Origin: Aquibacillus salsiterrae
Lineage (GTDB): Bacteria > Bacillota > Bacilli > Bacillales > Amphibacillaceae
Length of the DNA stretch: 64,000 bases
Direction of reading: 5' to 3'
Assembly: GCF_028416595.1 (NCBI RefSeq)
Contig: NZ_JAMQKC010000001.1
Location: 1-64,000 of the forward strand
The position numbers were made by a program, and so were the translations under genes. Under the pieces are notes generated by a model. It had not been told where the DNA came from. It saw only the letters and a list, made by a program, of their open reading frames with translations, and made no database searches. This document shows, piece by piece, positions 17,601 through 26,874 of the stretch. Each line of letters starts with the position of its first letter. Position 1 is the first letter of the stretch.

Positions 17601-17657
17601 TATAAAATGATCCAAGAGCTGTCTAGCTCCTTAGCGCCTACCCCCTGCGCTTTTCTT
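17601..17657 (+). repeat. dispersed hairpin repeat, short form with leader
   Basis: The leader AAGTATAAAATGATCCAAGA is followed by GCTGTCTAGCTCC, then AGCGCCTACCCCC and GCGCTTTTCTT. The whole inner hairpin is missing, like a clean internal deletion of the full element. Confidence 0.8.
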
Positions 17658-17665
17658 GTAACGAT

Positions 17666-17905
17666 TTATTTTTCTTCGAAGAACTTTTTATTTAGAGCAA
17701 CATATTCATGCTCATTATCTGGAACTTCATCTTCCATATAAATCGCTTCAACTGGACAGACTGCTTCACATGCCCCACAGTCAATACAAATGTCCGGGTC
17801 AATATAAAACATATCTTTTCCCTCTTCTATACAATCGACAGGGCAAACCTCAACGCATTCGCCTGCTTTTTCTTCTTTACATGGTGATGTTATTACAAAA
17901 GCCAA
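17666..17905 (-). CDS. ferredoxin
   Basis: A 79-residue electron carrier with two iron-sulfur sites. The first cluster region has cysteines at 9, 17 and 21 plus CPVDC; the second is CIDCGACEAVCP. It begins MAFVITSPC, as most Bacillaceae ferredoxins of this type do. The start is TTG 17905, eight bases after GGAGG. It is a single gene, and its redox partner is not visible here. The cysteine spacing leaves open whether it holds one 3Fe-4S plus one 4Fe-4S or two 4Fe-4S clusters. Confidence 0.93.
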   Translation of the reverse strand: MAFVITSPCKEEKAGECVEVCPVDCIEEGKDMFYIDPDICIDCGACEAVCPVEAIYMEDEVPDNEHEYVALNKKFFEEK

Positions 17906-18125
17906 GAAAAATTCCTCCTTTTAGTCTAAACGAGACAGCAAAGCTTGTCTTGATTGTTCATCAATTAACATTATAGCTTATTTTTTCAAATGATTGAAAG
18001 TATTTTTCCTTTTTTCTTCAAAAGCTTTTTCTTAGTATAAACGATAAAAAATCATCTCATCCCTATTAACTAATTGGACGAATGGTACATATAGTACTTG
18101 AGAGAAGCTTAAAAGGAGGGCTTGT

Positions 18126-19316
18126 ATGGAAATTAGCGTTCGACAAGGGGATTCGATATGGCACTACAGTCAATTATTTGATATCCCGGCAAATTTAATT
18201 ATTGATTCAAATCAGTCCATTAATCCCAATCAATTAAGTATTGGGCAAACGATTGTCATTCCCGGATTTGTCACAACGACATATAAAATACAAAGTGGTG
18301 ACACTTTCTGGTCGATTGCCCAAAAAAGAAACTTAGCGATAGATGCATTGAAATTAGTAAACCCAACGGTAAATCCTACTATGTTAAGCATTGGTCAGAC
18401 CATCAACCTACCAGTTCGGGTGACATGGAGAGTGGTAAATGGGAAGGAAAAATATGACTATACGAAATTCCAGGAAGATGTTCGTGAACTTCTGAAAATT
18501 TATCCCTTCCTTCTAGCTGAAACAATTGGAACATCCGTAATGGGAAAAAATATAACGGAGCTAAGAGTAGGTAAAGGGAGTAAAAGGGTTCACGTAAACG
18601 GTTCTTTTCATGCAAACGAATGGATAACAACGCCTGCTATCATGAGCTTTCTTAACGATTATCTGTTAAGCATTACCAACCAAGGTACACTTAACTCGGT
18701 TAATCTCGAATCTCTATACCAAACAACCATGTTATCCTTAGTTCCAATGGTTAATCCAGATGGAGTCAATTTGGTATTAAATGGTCTACCTGAACAAGAA
18801 CCGTACCGGAGTGAGGTACTTGCATGGAACAACGGGAGTCGGGATTTTTCCAAATGGAAGGCAAATATTCGTGGAGTTGACTTAAATAACCAGTTCCCGG
18901 CCGGATGGGAAATTGAAAAAGCAAGGAAGCCCAATACTCCAGGCCCAAGAGACTTCCCTGGTACCTATCCATTATCCGAACCAGAAGCACAAGCAATGGC
19001 GAATCTTACCAGGACAAGAGATTTCAAAAGAGTAAACGCATTCCATACCCAAGGTCAAGTAATCTATTACGGATTTAATGACCAAGAACCACCTATTGCT
19101 GAAGTAATCGCTAATGAATATGCTAATGTTACAGGGTACCAGCCGGTCAAAACGGTGGATAGCTATGCTGGTTACAAGGATTGGTTTATCCAAGAATGGA
19201 GAAGACCCGGTTATACCGTTGAGTTTGGTCGAGGTTTAAACCCACTTCCCCTCTCCCAATTTAATGAAATAGCTCGTGCGGCACGAGGCATCATATTAGC
19301 AAGTTTATATATGTAG
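18126..19316 (+). CDS. LysM and M14 peptidase (gamma-D-Glu-mDAP endopeptidase type)
   Basis: A 396-residue enzyme. Two LysM modules (residues about 1-46 and 52-96) would bind peptidoglycan. An M14 zinc carboxypeptidase fold follows, from residue 105. Zinc ligands are in SFHANEW (H and E) and FHTQGQ, and the catalytic glutamate is in YTVEFGRG. B. subtilis YqgT and the Lysinibacillus endopeptidase I have this layout and cut the gamma-D-Glu to diamino acid bond of the stem peptide. There is no signal peptide, as in those relatives, which fits release in the mother cell or spore. AAAAGGAGGG precedes ATG 18126. Confidence 0.88.
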   Translation: MEISVRQGDSIWHYSQLFDIPANLIIDSNQSINPNQLSIGQTIVIPGFVTTTYKIQSGDTFWSIAQKRNLAIDALKLVNPTVNPTMLSIGQTINLPVRVTWRVVNGKEKYDYTKFQEDVRELLKIYPFLLAETIGTSVMGKNITELRVGKGSKRVHVNGSFHANEWITTPAIMSFLNDYLLSITNQGTLNSVNLESLYQTTMLSLVPMVNPDGVNLVLNGLPEQEPYRSEVLAWNNGSRDFSKWKANIRGVDLNNQFPAGWEIEKARKPNTPGPRDFPGTYPLSEPEAQAMANLTRTRDFKRVNAFHTQGQVIYYGFNDQEPPIAEVIANEYANVTGYQPVKTVDSYAGYKDWFIQEWRRPGYTVEFGRGLNPLPLSQFNEIARAARGIILASLYM

Positions 19317-19370
19317 GGCACAGGTGCTTAGCTTGGCACCCTGGATTCTGTCCTGCAAGAAGAGGGCGCT

Positions 19371-19937
19371 TTAGCTGTTTGCGCTCTTTTCCTCCCACAA
19401 TCGTTGGACAAGGTAGCCATCCGGTGTTATTTCCACCATAAACACATCAGGATTTGAAAACTGTTTCCACTCGTCAAAACCATAAGATTTTTCAAATTCA
19501 TTTAAGAGAATAGCCAATAAATTCCCATGCGTCACTAACACAACATTATCGTGTTGGTTACTTTCCAATGTATCTTGTACAATAGAAAAAGACCTTGCTA
19601 ACGCGTCATTGCTAGATTCCCCACCTCGCAAGCGAAAATCAGGGTCTTGAAACGATTGTTGTAAAACATCTAACCAATCATCAATAGGTTCCTCGCTTAA
19701 TAACCTTTCTTTCAGACGTTCATCAGTTTCAACCGATACATGATGGTTATCAGCATAGGGCTTTATACTTTCAATGGCACGTAAATAAGGGCTAGAAATA
19801 ATTCGGTCTACCGGATAATTAACTTGCTCAAGGAAATCCGCTAACACTCTAGCCTGTTTTATCCCTTCTCTTGTTAATGGGGAGTCACTATGTTGACCTT
19901 CTGCATTACAATGACGAATTAAAAGCAGTCTTTTCAC
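19371..19937 (-). CDS. histidine phosphatase family protein
   Basis: A 188-residue member of the phosphoglycerate mutase-like superfamily. The phosphohistidine motif is LIRHCNAEG (His9); SSPYLRAIES holds the second Arg; the later THGN holds the second His. The length fits small phosphatases rather than glycolytic mutases. The substrate is unknown. The start is GTG 19937, after TAGGAG. The 3' end folds with the following bases into a GCGC hairpin that may serve as a shared terminator with the convergent M14 gene. Confidence 0.85.
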   Translation of the reverse strand: MKRLLLIRHCNAEGQHSDSPLTREGIKQARVLADFLEQVNYPVDRIISSPYLRAIESIKPYADNHHVSVETDERLKERLLSEEPIDDWLDVLQQSFQDPDFRLRGGESSNDALARSFSIVQDTLESNQHDNVVLVTHGNLLAILLNEFEKSYGFDEWKQFSNPDVFMVEITPDGYLVQRLWEEKSANS

Positions 19938-19966
19938 TTCATCATCTCCTAATAAACCGGGTATAT

Positions 19967-20040
19967 AAGAAAAGCGAAAGCGCCTTGCTCAGACCAGGGT
20001 CTAGGCGCTGTAGCTAGACAGCTCTTGCATTTTTTATACT
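19967..20040 (-). repeat. dispersed hairpin repeat, short form with leader
   Basis: Read on the minus strand, the A/T-rich leader and AAGAGCTGTCTAGC precede AGCGCCTAGACCCTGGTCT. AGGCGCTTTCGCTTTTCTT closes it. AGACC/GGTCT and AGCGCCT/AGGCGCT form the stem. The inner hairpin is absent. It lies just upstream of the phosphatase gene. Confidence 0.8.
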
Positions 20041-20163
20041 TTCTTACCTTATATAAAGACAAACACAAGTTATTTTTCCCTTAATTTAGGCAATCCATTC
20101 CTACTTTTTGGAAAATTAAACCTAATTTCTGTAATTCTTAAGTCTATTTAGCGTATGCACAAA

Positions 20164-20367
20164 TTATAATTCTTTAAAATAATCTTTTTTAAATCCACCA
20201 ATTCTCTTAGAATTATCTATAATAAAATAAAATTCCTCTGTTTCATTTTTCACATCGTAAACTTGTCCAGGTGTTAGAACTGTATCGACAACAAATTTTT
20301 TCGCATTTGCATGAACACATTCAATTTGTTTGATTGTTTTATTTGTTTCCCAGTTTTTATGAATCAT
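20164..20367 (-). CDS. DUF6501-type small protein
   Basis: A 67-residue soluble protein beginning MIHKNWE. Its second half carries VLTPGQVYDVKNETEEFYF and IGGFKKDYF, a pattern I associate with the uncharacterised DUF6501 family of Bacillaceae. It probably forms a small SH3-like beta barrel. AGGGG precedes ATG 20367. It stands alone, and nothing nearby hints at a role. Confidence 0.7.
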   Translation of the reverse strand: MIHKNWETNKTIKQIECVHANAKKFVVDTVLTPGQVYDVKNETEEFYFIIDNSKRIGGFKKDYFKEL

Positions 20368-20510
20368 GAAAACAACCCCTATTCTTTATATTCAAATCTT
20401 ATTATCTACTCTATTTTAACATGGACGGTTCACAAAATAAATTTTTTTCAAGACTGTTTCCGTAAAAATTGTTGCATTTATCTCCCTCGTCGGACGTCAA
20501 AACCAATCAA

Positions 20511-20536
20511 AACAAAAAGCCTTACCGATTGGTAAG
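20511..20536 (-). terminator. msrAB terminator
   Basis: CTTACC and GGTAAG (20521-20526 and 20531-20536) form a short stem. On the minus strand it is followed by GCTTTTTG. It lies about 85 bases downstream of the stop codon. Confidence 0.65.
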
Positions 20537-20622
20537 ACTTTAACTAGAGTTAAAACTCCAGACTATCGACTTAGATAACAGCTTCCATATAAAACACTGG
20601 TGTCAACTGCAATCCGATCGTT

Positions 20623-21594
20623 TCATATATTATCAAACATATATAGAAACCGACCATACCCTTCTTCTTCCATTTTACTTTTTGGTACAAAACGCATCGC
20701 ACTTGAATTCATGCAGTATCTGAGTCCACCCTTGTCTTTAGGTCCATCTTCAAACACGTGACCTAGATGGGAATCTGCCTCATAACTTCTTATTTCGATT
20801 CTTCTCATTCCATGAGATGTATCTAACTTCTCTGTTAAATGATTACGCTCAATTGGCTTAGTGAAGCTTGGCCAACCACAACCAGCATCATACTTATCAA
20901 TAGAAGAGAACAGAGGTTCGCCGCTAATCACATCCACATAAATCCCCTCTTCAGCTAAATCCCAATAATCATTTTGAAATGGTCGTTCCGTTCCATTTTC
21001 CTGGGTTACATGATACTGAATCGGAGTTAGCTTTTGTTTTAATTCTTCTTTGTCATACTGTTTCATCCAATTTTGCTTAATAAAAGCTTCCCTCCCAGAC
21101 CCTTTTTTATATAATCGATAATGAAATGGTTGCTTTTTGTAGTAACCTTGGTGCTTTTCCTCTGCAGGATAAAACGTTGATACTGGCACAATTTTTGTAA
21201 AAATTGGTTTATCAAATTTGCCACTAGCTTCTAGTTGTTGTTTCGATTCTTCAGCTAAATCCTTTTGTTCTTTTGTATGATAAAAAATTGCCGTTTGATA
21301 GGATTCACCTCTATCATTAAACTGACCACCTTGGTCTGTTGGGTCGATTTGCATCCAAAATAGCTCTAACAGTTTCTGATAAGGAAAAATAGTAGGGTCA
21401 TAAACGATTTCAACTGCTTCTAAGTGACCAGTCGTATTAGAGCAAACCTCTTCATATGTTGGATTTTCTTTGAATCCGCCTGTGTATCCAGATTTTATCT
21501 GTTTAATCCCTGGCTTTTCGTCAAAGGGTTCAACCATACACCAAAAGCATCCCCCGGCAAACGTTGCTTTTTCATAGTTTACATCCACGAACAA
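20623..21594 (-). CDS. msrAB: peptide methionine sulfoxide reductase MsrA-MsrB fusion
   Basis: A bifunctional repair enzyme of 323 residues. The N-terminal MsrA part has the catalytic GCFWC with Cys16 and reduces S-sulfoxides. The C-terminal MsrB part (about residue 180 on) has CGWPSF and SHLGHVF, and the catalytic cysteine in [11 protein letters not shown], and reduces R-sulfoxides. MsrB proteins often carry two CxxC zinc pairs; here CGWP remains but a clear second pair is not visible, so this is likely the zinc-free type. The start is TTG 21594, close after AGGAGG; a GTG two codons downstream is an alternative. Confidence 0.95.
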   Translation of the reverse strand: MFVDVNYEKATFAGGCFWCMVEPFDEKPGIKQIKSGYTGGFKENPTYEEVCSNTTGHLEAVEIVYDPTIFPYQKLLELFWMQIDPTDQGGQFNDRGESYQTAIFYHTKEQKDLAEESKQQLEASGKFDKPIFTKIVPVSTFYPAEEKHQGYYKKQPFHYRLYKKGSGREAFIKQNWMKQYDKEELKQKLTPIQYHVTQENGTERPFQNDYWDLAEEGIYVDVISGEPLFSSIDKYDAGCGWPSFTKPIERNHLTEKLDTSHGMRRIEIRSYEADSHLGHVFEDGPKDKGGLRYCMNSSAMRFVPKSKMEEEGYGRFLYMFDNI

Positions 21595-21674
21595 TGATTC
21601 CTCCTAATAAAATAATTGAGTCATTGTCTTATATTTAACGTCAACAGAGGGAAAAATACAAATAGTATGCATAG

Positions 21675-22388
21675 TTAGACAAATATTTTCGGTGTGGAGA
21701 CACCTGATTTTTTTGCTTTCTTTTTTTTAGGTTTGTAGTTTTGCTTTAGGTCTGTTTCCATTTTAAAAAGGTCTTCATTACTTTGTTTATGCTTCTTTTT
21801 TTGTAGTCCTTTTTGTTTTGGTTGTTCTCCCTCATCCGCGATGGCCGTAACAAATTCATCCTCGGACCAATCGTCTAACTCATCATTTACTGTCTCTTCA
21901 TTTTCGCTTTCTTCTATATCTAAATCATCCGTCAAATCGCCACTTTCGTCATGGTTGTTACTCTCCTCATCCTCATCTTCAGCTTCTGCAAATGCTGTTA
22001 GCATAGAGACCATGGTAGGGATATTTTTAATCATCGGTCCGTACTCGCGAATCATTGGAGTCGCTTGCTGCGCCATGTTTAGCACGTGTTGAAAGTTAGC
22101 TAATTTATCGACAAATCCCCCACCACTAGTTTGAGCACTTGCTACTGCACTCGGAAAATTCCCACCAGGGTGTGGTGCTGCATTCGATGATGATTTAAAG
22201 AAACGTTGAAATATTCCTTTTAAACCTCCACCACTAGTTTTTTGTCCGATTGGTTGCCCCATTTGTCTGGGACCACCCGCCTTTCGGGCAGGGAAATTTC
22301 TACCGTTAAATGATGGAGGCTGCCTAAAATTATTCCTTGGAACTGGTGGCTGACGGTAACCTGGTTGATTTCGAGGTGGTGAAAACAT
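21675..22388 (-). CDS. yqfQ: VrrA/YqfQ-like protein
   Basis: A 237-residue low-complexity protein. It has a Pro/Gln/Asn-rich head (RNQPGYRQPP), a Gly-rich stretch with two GGG(L/F) segments, and a short hydrophobic helix around residues 110-140. A very acidic segment (EDEDEES to DDWSEDEF) and a lysine-rich tail follow. This layout fits the VrrA/YqfQ spore-related family of Bacillus, whose function is unclear. I chose ATG 22388 (GAGGG five bases upstream) over an unsupported longer reading. The 22389-22737 interval upstream holds only AT-rich sequence and a weak GCAAGC/GCTTGC pairing that may end the next gene. Confidence 0.75.
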   Translation of the reverse strand: MFSPPRNQPGYRQPPVPRNNFRQPPSFNGRNFPARKAGGPRQMGQPIGQKTSGGGLKGIFQRFFKSSSNAAPHPGGNFPSAVASAQTSGGGFVDKLANFQHVLNMAQQATPMIREYGPMIKNIPTMVSMLTAFAEAEDEDEESNNHDESGDLTDDLDIEESENEETVNDELDDWSEDEFVTAIADEGEQPKQKGLQKKKHKQSNEDLFKMETDLKQNYKPKKKKAKKSGVSTPKIFV

Positions 22389-22737
22389 AAAATCCCTCTT
22401 TTCTCTTTTAGTCGGTACTATAGTGTACGCCGCTTCACGGAATAAGTGTGTAGGCGATTGTACCAACAGGCAAGAGAACTGGAACTAGATTGCTGAAGTT
22501 TTGAATTTTTTATTCAGCTATTATAATCAATCCAATTGTTCCACTAACAATAATTCAACATATTACTGCCGCAAGCAAGAAACCCTTCTTTCGTTACGAG
22601 ACTGAATCTTAGCTTCCATTATAAGCTTTTTCTTGCCAAAACTACCGAATCACTTATGGCGATTTCATGAAAATAAATATTTCCCGGGCAAGCGCATAAC
22701 CTTACATTATTCGATGTTGCTTGCGCTAATTTTGTCG

Positions 22738-22986
22738 TTAATTGACATTAAACAAAGAAAGTAGTTGATATTTGCAAATAGTCTTATTATCTTTCCATGT
22801 TAACTCCACAATCTTGCCGCTTCCTATTTGGTCTGAACTAGGGTGCCTTGTTATTTCGATCAGCTGATTAATTGGAAAAAAAGTGTACCCTTCAAAACTT
22901 AATTCAAACATATTGTTCGTATTCTCCAGACGCTTTTCTTTTCCCTGGGTTACAAGTCTCCACTCAATTGAAAGAGGCATAGACAT
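22738..22986 (-). CDS. DUF2584-type small protein
   Basis: An 82-residue soluble protein starting MSMPLSIEWRLVTQGKEKR and ending in YQLLSLFNVN. These two ends match my memory of the uncharacterised DUF2584 family of Bacillaceae. ATG 22986 lies seven bases after GGAGG; TTG 22992 is less likely. No catalytic motif or partner gene is evident. Confidence 0.7.
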   Translation of the reverse strand: MSMPLSIEWRLVTQGKEKRLENTNNMFELSFEGYTFFPINQLIEITRHPSSDQIGSGKIVELTWKDNKTICKYQLLSLFNVN

Positions 22987-23079
22987 AAACAACCCTCCAA
23001 ATAGTCTTTTTCTTTTATTATATCCTACGCAAATACATTTTGCTTTAGTAATATAAATTTTTACAGAGATTGTTACGTA

Positions 23080-23463
23080 TTACATGTACAGTGTGTTTTG
23101 ATTTGCAAATTCTTCTGTATTTACATCTGTTTTAAAATCGACCAACTGAAAAGGGAAATCAATCTGGTATTTTGATAGAATCGAAGCATTTTTATGAAAC
23201 GCCCCCGCATACCCATCCATTTCTTCCTCTGACTTTGATAATTCTTCTAGGATCGTTGAAATAGTTTGGATCGCAGCAGTTACTTCCATAATTTCGATTA
23301 AATTTAATTCTTTTAGATTAGGTACGTCCATTAAATTAAATTCCTTTAGCTTCGTTATGTATTCTTCAGAAAAAAACGCCGGAAAAATGGTTTCATATAA
23401 CTTGTTAATTAATTCTTTCACGTACAATTGCTGTTCAGGGGTTGATGCTGTTACTACTTTCAT
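23080..23463 (-). CDS. YhcU/DUF5365-type protein
   Basis: A 127-residue, largely helical acidic protein starting MKVVTASTPEQQLYVKELI. The centre holds MEVTAAIQTISTILEEL. The size and N-terminus fit the uncharacterised YhcU (DUF5365) family, with moderate confidence. ATG 23463 follows AAAGGAG; the longer frame lacks a ribosome site. A full hairpin repeat lies upstream. Confidence 0.65.
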   Translation of the reverse strand: MKVVTASTPEQQLYVKELINKLYETIFPAFFSEEYITKLKEFNLMDVPNLKELNLIEIMEVTAAIQTISTILEELSKSEEEMDGYAGAFHKNASILSKYQIDFPFQLVDFKTDVNTEEFANQNTLYM

Positions 23464-23511
23464 AATAGCACTCCTTTTAAAATATGGACGGCTGTTAAAA
23501 CTTGATTTCAC

Positions 23512-23631
23512 AAGAAAAGCGTAAGCGCCTTGCTAGACTAAGGCAGGCATAAGACAAGCCCTGACGTGGCGGTCTTTGCCACAGAAGGGATTGACTTATG
23601 ACCCTGAGGGGCTAGGCGCTGGAGCTAGACA
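23512..23631 (-). repeat. dispersed hairpin repeat, full-length copy
   Basis: The minus strand reads GTCTAGCTCCAGCGCC through CATAAG/CTTATG and GTGGC/GCCAC to AGGCGCTTACGCTTTTCTT. The second arm (AGCCCC against TAGTCT) is unpaired in this copy, so not every stem is kept. Confidence 0.9.
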
Positions 23632-23656
23632 AAGAAAAGCGTAAGCGCCTTGCTAG
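23632..23656 (-). repeat. dispersed hairpin repeat, remnant
   Basis: A second start of the same element (AAGAAAAGCGTAAGCGCC and TTGCTAG on the plus strand), cut off after 25 bases, next to the sbcC terminator. Confidence 0.8.
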
Positions 23657-23659
23657 AAA

Positions 23660-23697
23660 AAACAAGAGGTCCCCCTCACCAAAGACGAGGGGACCAA
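23660..23697 (-). terminator. sbcC terminator
   Basis: GGTCCCCCTC (23668-23677) pairs with GAGGGGACC (23687-23695). On the minus strand the stem is followed by TCTTGTTTTTT. Confidence 0.85.
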
Positions 23698-23763
23698 CTA
23701 TTACCTTACTTTACTATAACACGTACAGGGAAAGTTTTTTAGGTGAAATTATTGGCAAAAATA

Positions 23764-26700
23764 CTAACATACAAACTTCGCACTCGAACCTTTAGGTGAC
23801 GGTGTAATCTGTAATTTTGCATGAATTTCTTCTTTCAACTGTGGTACGTGAGAAATAATCCCTAATACCCGGTTACTTTGTTGTAATCCTTTTAGACAAT
23901 TAATCGCCTGCTCAAGTGATAGCTCATCTAAGGTACCAAATCCTTCATCAATAAATAACGTCTCTAATTGAACACCACCGGCATGCGCTTGAACAACATC
24001 AGCCATTCCTAGCGCTAAGCTTAGTGCAGCCTTAAACCCCTCACCACCTGATAGCGTTTTAACCGAACGTTGTTGTCCTGTATGATGGTCCAAAACTTCT
24101 AAATCCAAACCACTTTGTGCTCCTCTTTTAGCCACTTGATCACTACGGATTAACTGGTACCGGTGCTCGGTTAATTGGTCTAATCGGATATTTGCTTGCA
24201 ATAATATTTCGTCTAAGAAAGAAGACAATACATAACGCTCAAACGATAGCTTTAAATGATTTTCACCTCTTGCTAAATCTGCTAGTTCACCAATATCATA
24301 GAATTGCTTTACATAGAGCTGGTAGTCTTTTTGAAGTTCTTCGAGTTTTTGTTTTGATCGTTCATGGCTCGTAATGCGAATGGTAACTGTTTGGATCGCC
24401 TCACTAGTTTTCTCCACCATCGTTTCTAGCTCGTTAACTCGCTGTTCTAGCCCTGATAGATCTGGTTTCTGCTTATCCTTTAAACTAGTTGCTAAAGCTT
24501 TCAACTGAGAGGAGACAAATTCTTTTTCCTTCTGGTATGTTTCTAGCTCCTGCTCCAATGCTTTCTGTTGTTCATTTGATAGCTTAGATGCTTGGTACTC
24601 TTCCTCTGAATGAAAGCCTGTTTCGATAATTTTAGTCTTGTATACATGTGTTTGGTCTTCATATTTTGTTTGAAAGCTAGCTAAAAACGATTTCAATTGC
24701 ACTTGTACTGTTTTAGCTTCTTGTAATTCACCTGAAATCCGGCTATATAGTTCTTGAATCTTCTCCCACTCTTTTATTTGCTTGTCATACGCTAGTATGT
24801 TGTTACGTATTTCTTGTTCTAGCTCTGCTAAAGAAAGAGATGGATCTCGTAACGATTCGAGAATTTGGTCTACTTGTGCTTGGATACGGTATTCGGTTTT
24901 GGCGATGTTTTCCTTTAGTTGTTGATAATGCTCCAGCTGTTCTTCTTGTTCTTTTCGATTTGTTTGTAGCGTCTTTCGTTCCTTTATATAATCATCTAAC
25001 TTCTTTAGCTCACGGCTTAGCTCATTTTTTTTATTACTTACTTGGTCTATTTCGGTCTTTATTTTCGTTAGTTGCTCATTAATTCTTGGCTCATCTAATT
25101 CTGGAAGATTATTACTAAATTCTAAGTGAAGCTCTTCGACCGTCTTCCGAAGCGCCTGCCCATCTGATTTCACTTGTATATAGACGTCCTGCCAACGTTT
25201 TAGTTCCTGCTCCTGTTCTTTTATTCGATATTGCACTTTCTTTATTTGCTCTTCAGAAACAGACGGATTGTGTTCTTTCATCGGGTTTGGGTGCTCCTTA
25301 GAGCCACAGACAGGACAGGCATGCCCCTGTTCAAGCTGTTTGGCTAAAAAGAAAGCATGATGCTGTTTTTGCTTTTCTTCCAATATATTTAACTCATCTT
25401 TTTGATTGGCAAGTTTAGCTTCAGCCGCTTTGAACTGCTGACTGACTTGACTAAATTCTTCTCTTAACTTAACTAGTTGTCTCGTTTCTTTTCGTAACTT
25501 TTCTAACTTTGTGTACGTATCCTGCAACACTTTGGCAGATGCCTCTAACTGATAGTAATCTTTTGTCGATTGATTCTGATTAGCTAATTCTTTTTCGATG
25601 AAATCAAGCTTACTTGCAATTGTGTTGGATTGTTTTTGAATGCGCTCAATTGTTTGATTAATTACTTCACTTTCTTTTCTTGTCTTTGCAACGTCCGTTT
25701 CGAGTTCTTTCAATTGCTTTAGCTTGTCTAATTGCTGCTTTTTGTTTGCAATTTCTTCTTTAAGCTTTTCGCGCTTACTTTCGTTTTCTTTCTCCTGTTC
25801 ATACGCTTGTTGGACTTGCTCAGCTTTGACTGTTAATTTCTCGATTATTTTTGACTGGTTGGTAACTTTCTGTTGTTGGTCGTGCCATTCTTTTTTACGG
25901 TCCTCTACTTGTATCTCAAACGGTACAATTAACTGGGCTTGTTTCGCTAGGCTTACTTGTGATTGCTTCACTTCCATTTGCTTTGTTTGTTCGTCCAGTT
26001 TTGTTTGTTGTTTGTTTAGCTGCTCCTGTTGGTCAAACAAGGTAACGAGCTGCTTACCTGCATACAAGTCATTTTGGGCGGCTTTTAGTAACTCTTTTTC
26101 CTGTTTCAGTTTGTTTTGCCATTCTTTCTTTTCTACCTGATCACAGTCTATTTCTTTCGCCAATTTTACTAGCAATTCTCCTGTTTGGTCTTCTTCAGAC
26201 CTTTCGTAGTGCACCCAATCAATTTTCGCTATTTCTTGTTCCATTTTCCATTCTATATTTTCAATCCATTGTTTTAATTCTTTCGCTTGCTTCTTCAGCT
26301 CTTCTGTAATCCGTTGATAAAAATGAGTTCGAAATATCTTTTGAAGGATTTCTTCTCTTTCTTTACTATTCTCTGAAATTAACTTACGGAATTCACCTTG
26401 CGGAATCATGATCATTTTTCTAAACTGTTCATAATCGAGGCCTAGTTGGTCTTCAAGAAATTCATTGACATCTTTTATCTTTGATGAGATAAGTTGCAGT
26501 TTATCATCGTCTACTTCATATAATTCCGCGCGGGCTGGATCATCGGTATATCCATCCCCTCGTTCTTTTCGCTTCTGTTGCTTTGGATATCTAGTCACCT
26601 GATAGATTTTTTCTTTCAACCCAAAGACGAACGTAACCTCGGTCGGTTGATCGATTGTTGCAAAGTGACTTCTTAAAGAATCTTGATCTCGATCACTTCC

Positions 26701-26871
26701 ACTAGCTCGACCATATAAGGCATAACAAATAGCATCGAAAATAGTTGTTTTTCCAGCACCTGTTGGACCAGTTATTAGAAAAATAGATTCTTCACCTAAA
26801 TCACTAAATCTAATGGTCTGTTTCTCACAATACGGACCAAATGCTGTCATTGTTAATGATATTGCACGCAT
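23764..26871 (-). CDS. sbcC: SbcCD exonuclease, ATPase subunit SbcC
   Basis: The SMC-like partner of SbcD (1035 aa). The complex opens hairpins and blocked DNA ends at stalled forks and palindromes. Walker A is GPTGAGKT (35-42). Long coiled coils meet at a zinc hook, CPVC, near residue 517, which dimerises two complexes. The ABC signature LSGGEG lies near 940 and Walker B LFIDEGFGTLD near 970. The start ATG is three bases after the sbcD stop, so the two are translated together. SbcC acts on long palindromes, which is notable in a genome rich in hairpin repeats. Confidence 0.96.
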   Translation of the reverse strand: MRAISLTMTAFGPYCEKQTIRFSDLGEESIFLITGPTGAGKTTIFDAICYALYGRASGSDRDQDSLRSHFATIDQPTEVTFVFGLKEKIYQVTRYPKQQKRKERGDGYTDDPARAELYEVDDDKLQLISSKIKDVNEFLEDQLGLDYEQFRKMIMIPQGEFRKLISENSKEREEILQKIFRTHFYQRITEELKKQAKELKQWIENIEWKMEQEIAKIDWVHYERSEEDQTGELLVKLAKEIDCDQVEKKEWQNKLKQEKELLKAAQNDLYAGKQLVTLFDQQEQLNKQQTKLDEQTKQMEVKQSQVSLAKQAQLIVPFEIQVEDRKKEWHDQQQKVTNQSKIIEKLTVKAEQVQQAYEQEKENESKREKLKEEIANKKQQLDKLKQLKELETDVAKTRKESEVINQTIERIQKQSNTIASKLDFIEKELANQNQSTKDYYQLEASAKVLQDTYTKLEKLRKETRQLVKLREEFSQVSQQFKAAEAKLANQKDELNILEEKQKQHHAFFLAKQLEQGHACPVCGSKEHPNPMKEHNPSVSEEQIKKVQYRIKEQEQELKRWQDVYIQVKSDGQALRKTVEELHLEFSNNLPELDEPRINEQLTKIKTEIDQVSNKKNELSRELKKLDDYIKERKTLQTNRKEQEEQLEHYQQLKENIAKTEYRIQAQVDQILESLRDPSLSLAELEQEIRNNILAYDKQIKEWEKIQELYSRISGELQEAKTVQVQLKSFLASFQTKYEDQTHVYKTKIIETGFHSEEEYQASKLSNEQQKALEQELETYQKEKEFVSSQLKALATSLKDKQKPDLSGLEQRVNELETMVEKTSEAIQTVTIRITSHERSKQKLEELQKDYQLYVKQFYDIGELADLARGENHLKLSFERYVLSSFLDEILLQANIRLDQLTEHRYQLIRSDQVAKRGAQSGLDLEVLDHHTGQQRSVKTLSGGEGFKAALSLALGMADVVQAHAGGVQLETLFIDEGFGTLDELSLEQAINCLKGLQQSNRVLGIISHVPQLKEEIHAKLQITPSPKGSSAKFVC

Positions 26872-26874
26872 GGA

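Noticed and set aside
19359-19392. GCGC hairpin at the 3' end of the phosphatase gene as a separate terminator feature
   Set aside because: The pairing has a bulge and overlaps coding sequence, so it is noted within the gene entry only.
25724-26140. Plus-strand open frame of 138 codons rich in Ser and Cys
   Set aside because: It is antisense to the sbcC coiled coil; the composition is that of a shadow of Lys/Glu-rich coding sequence.
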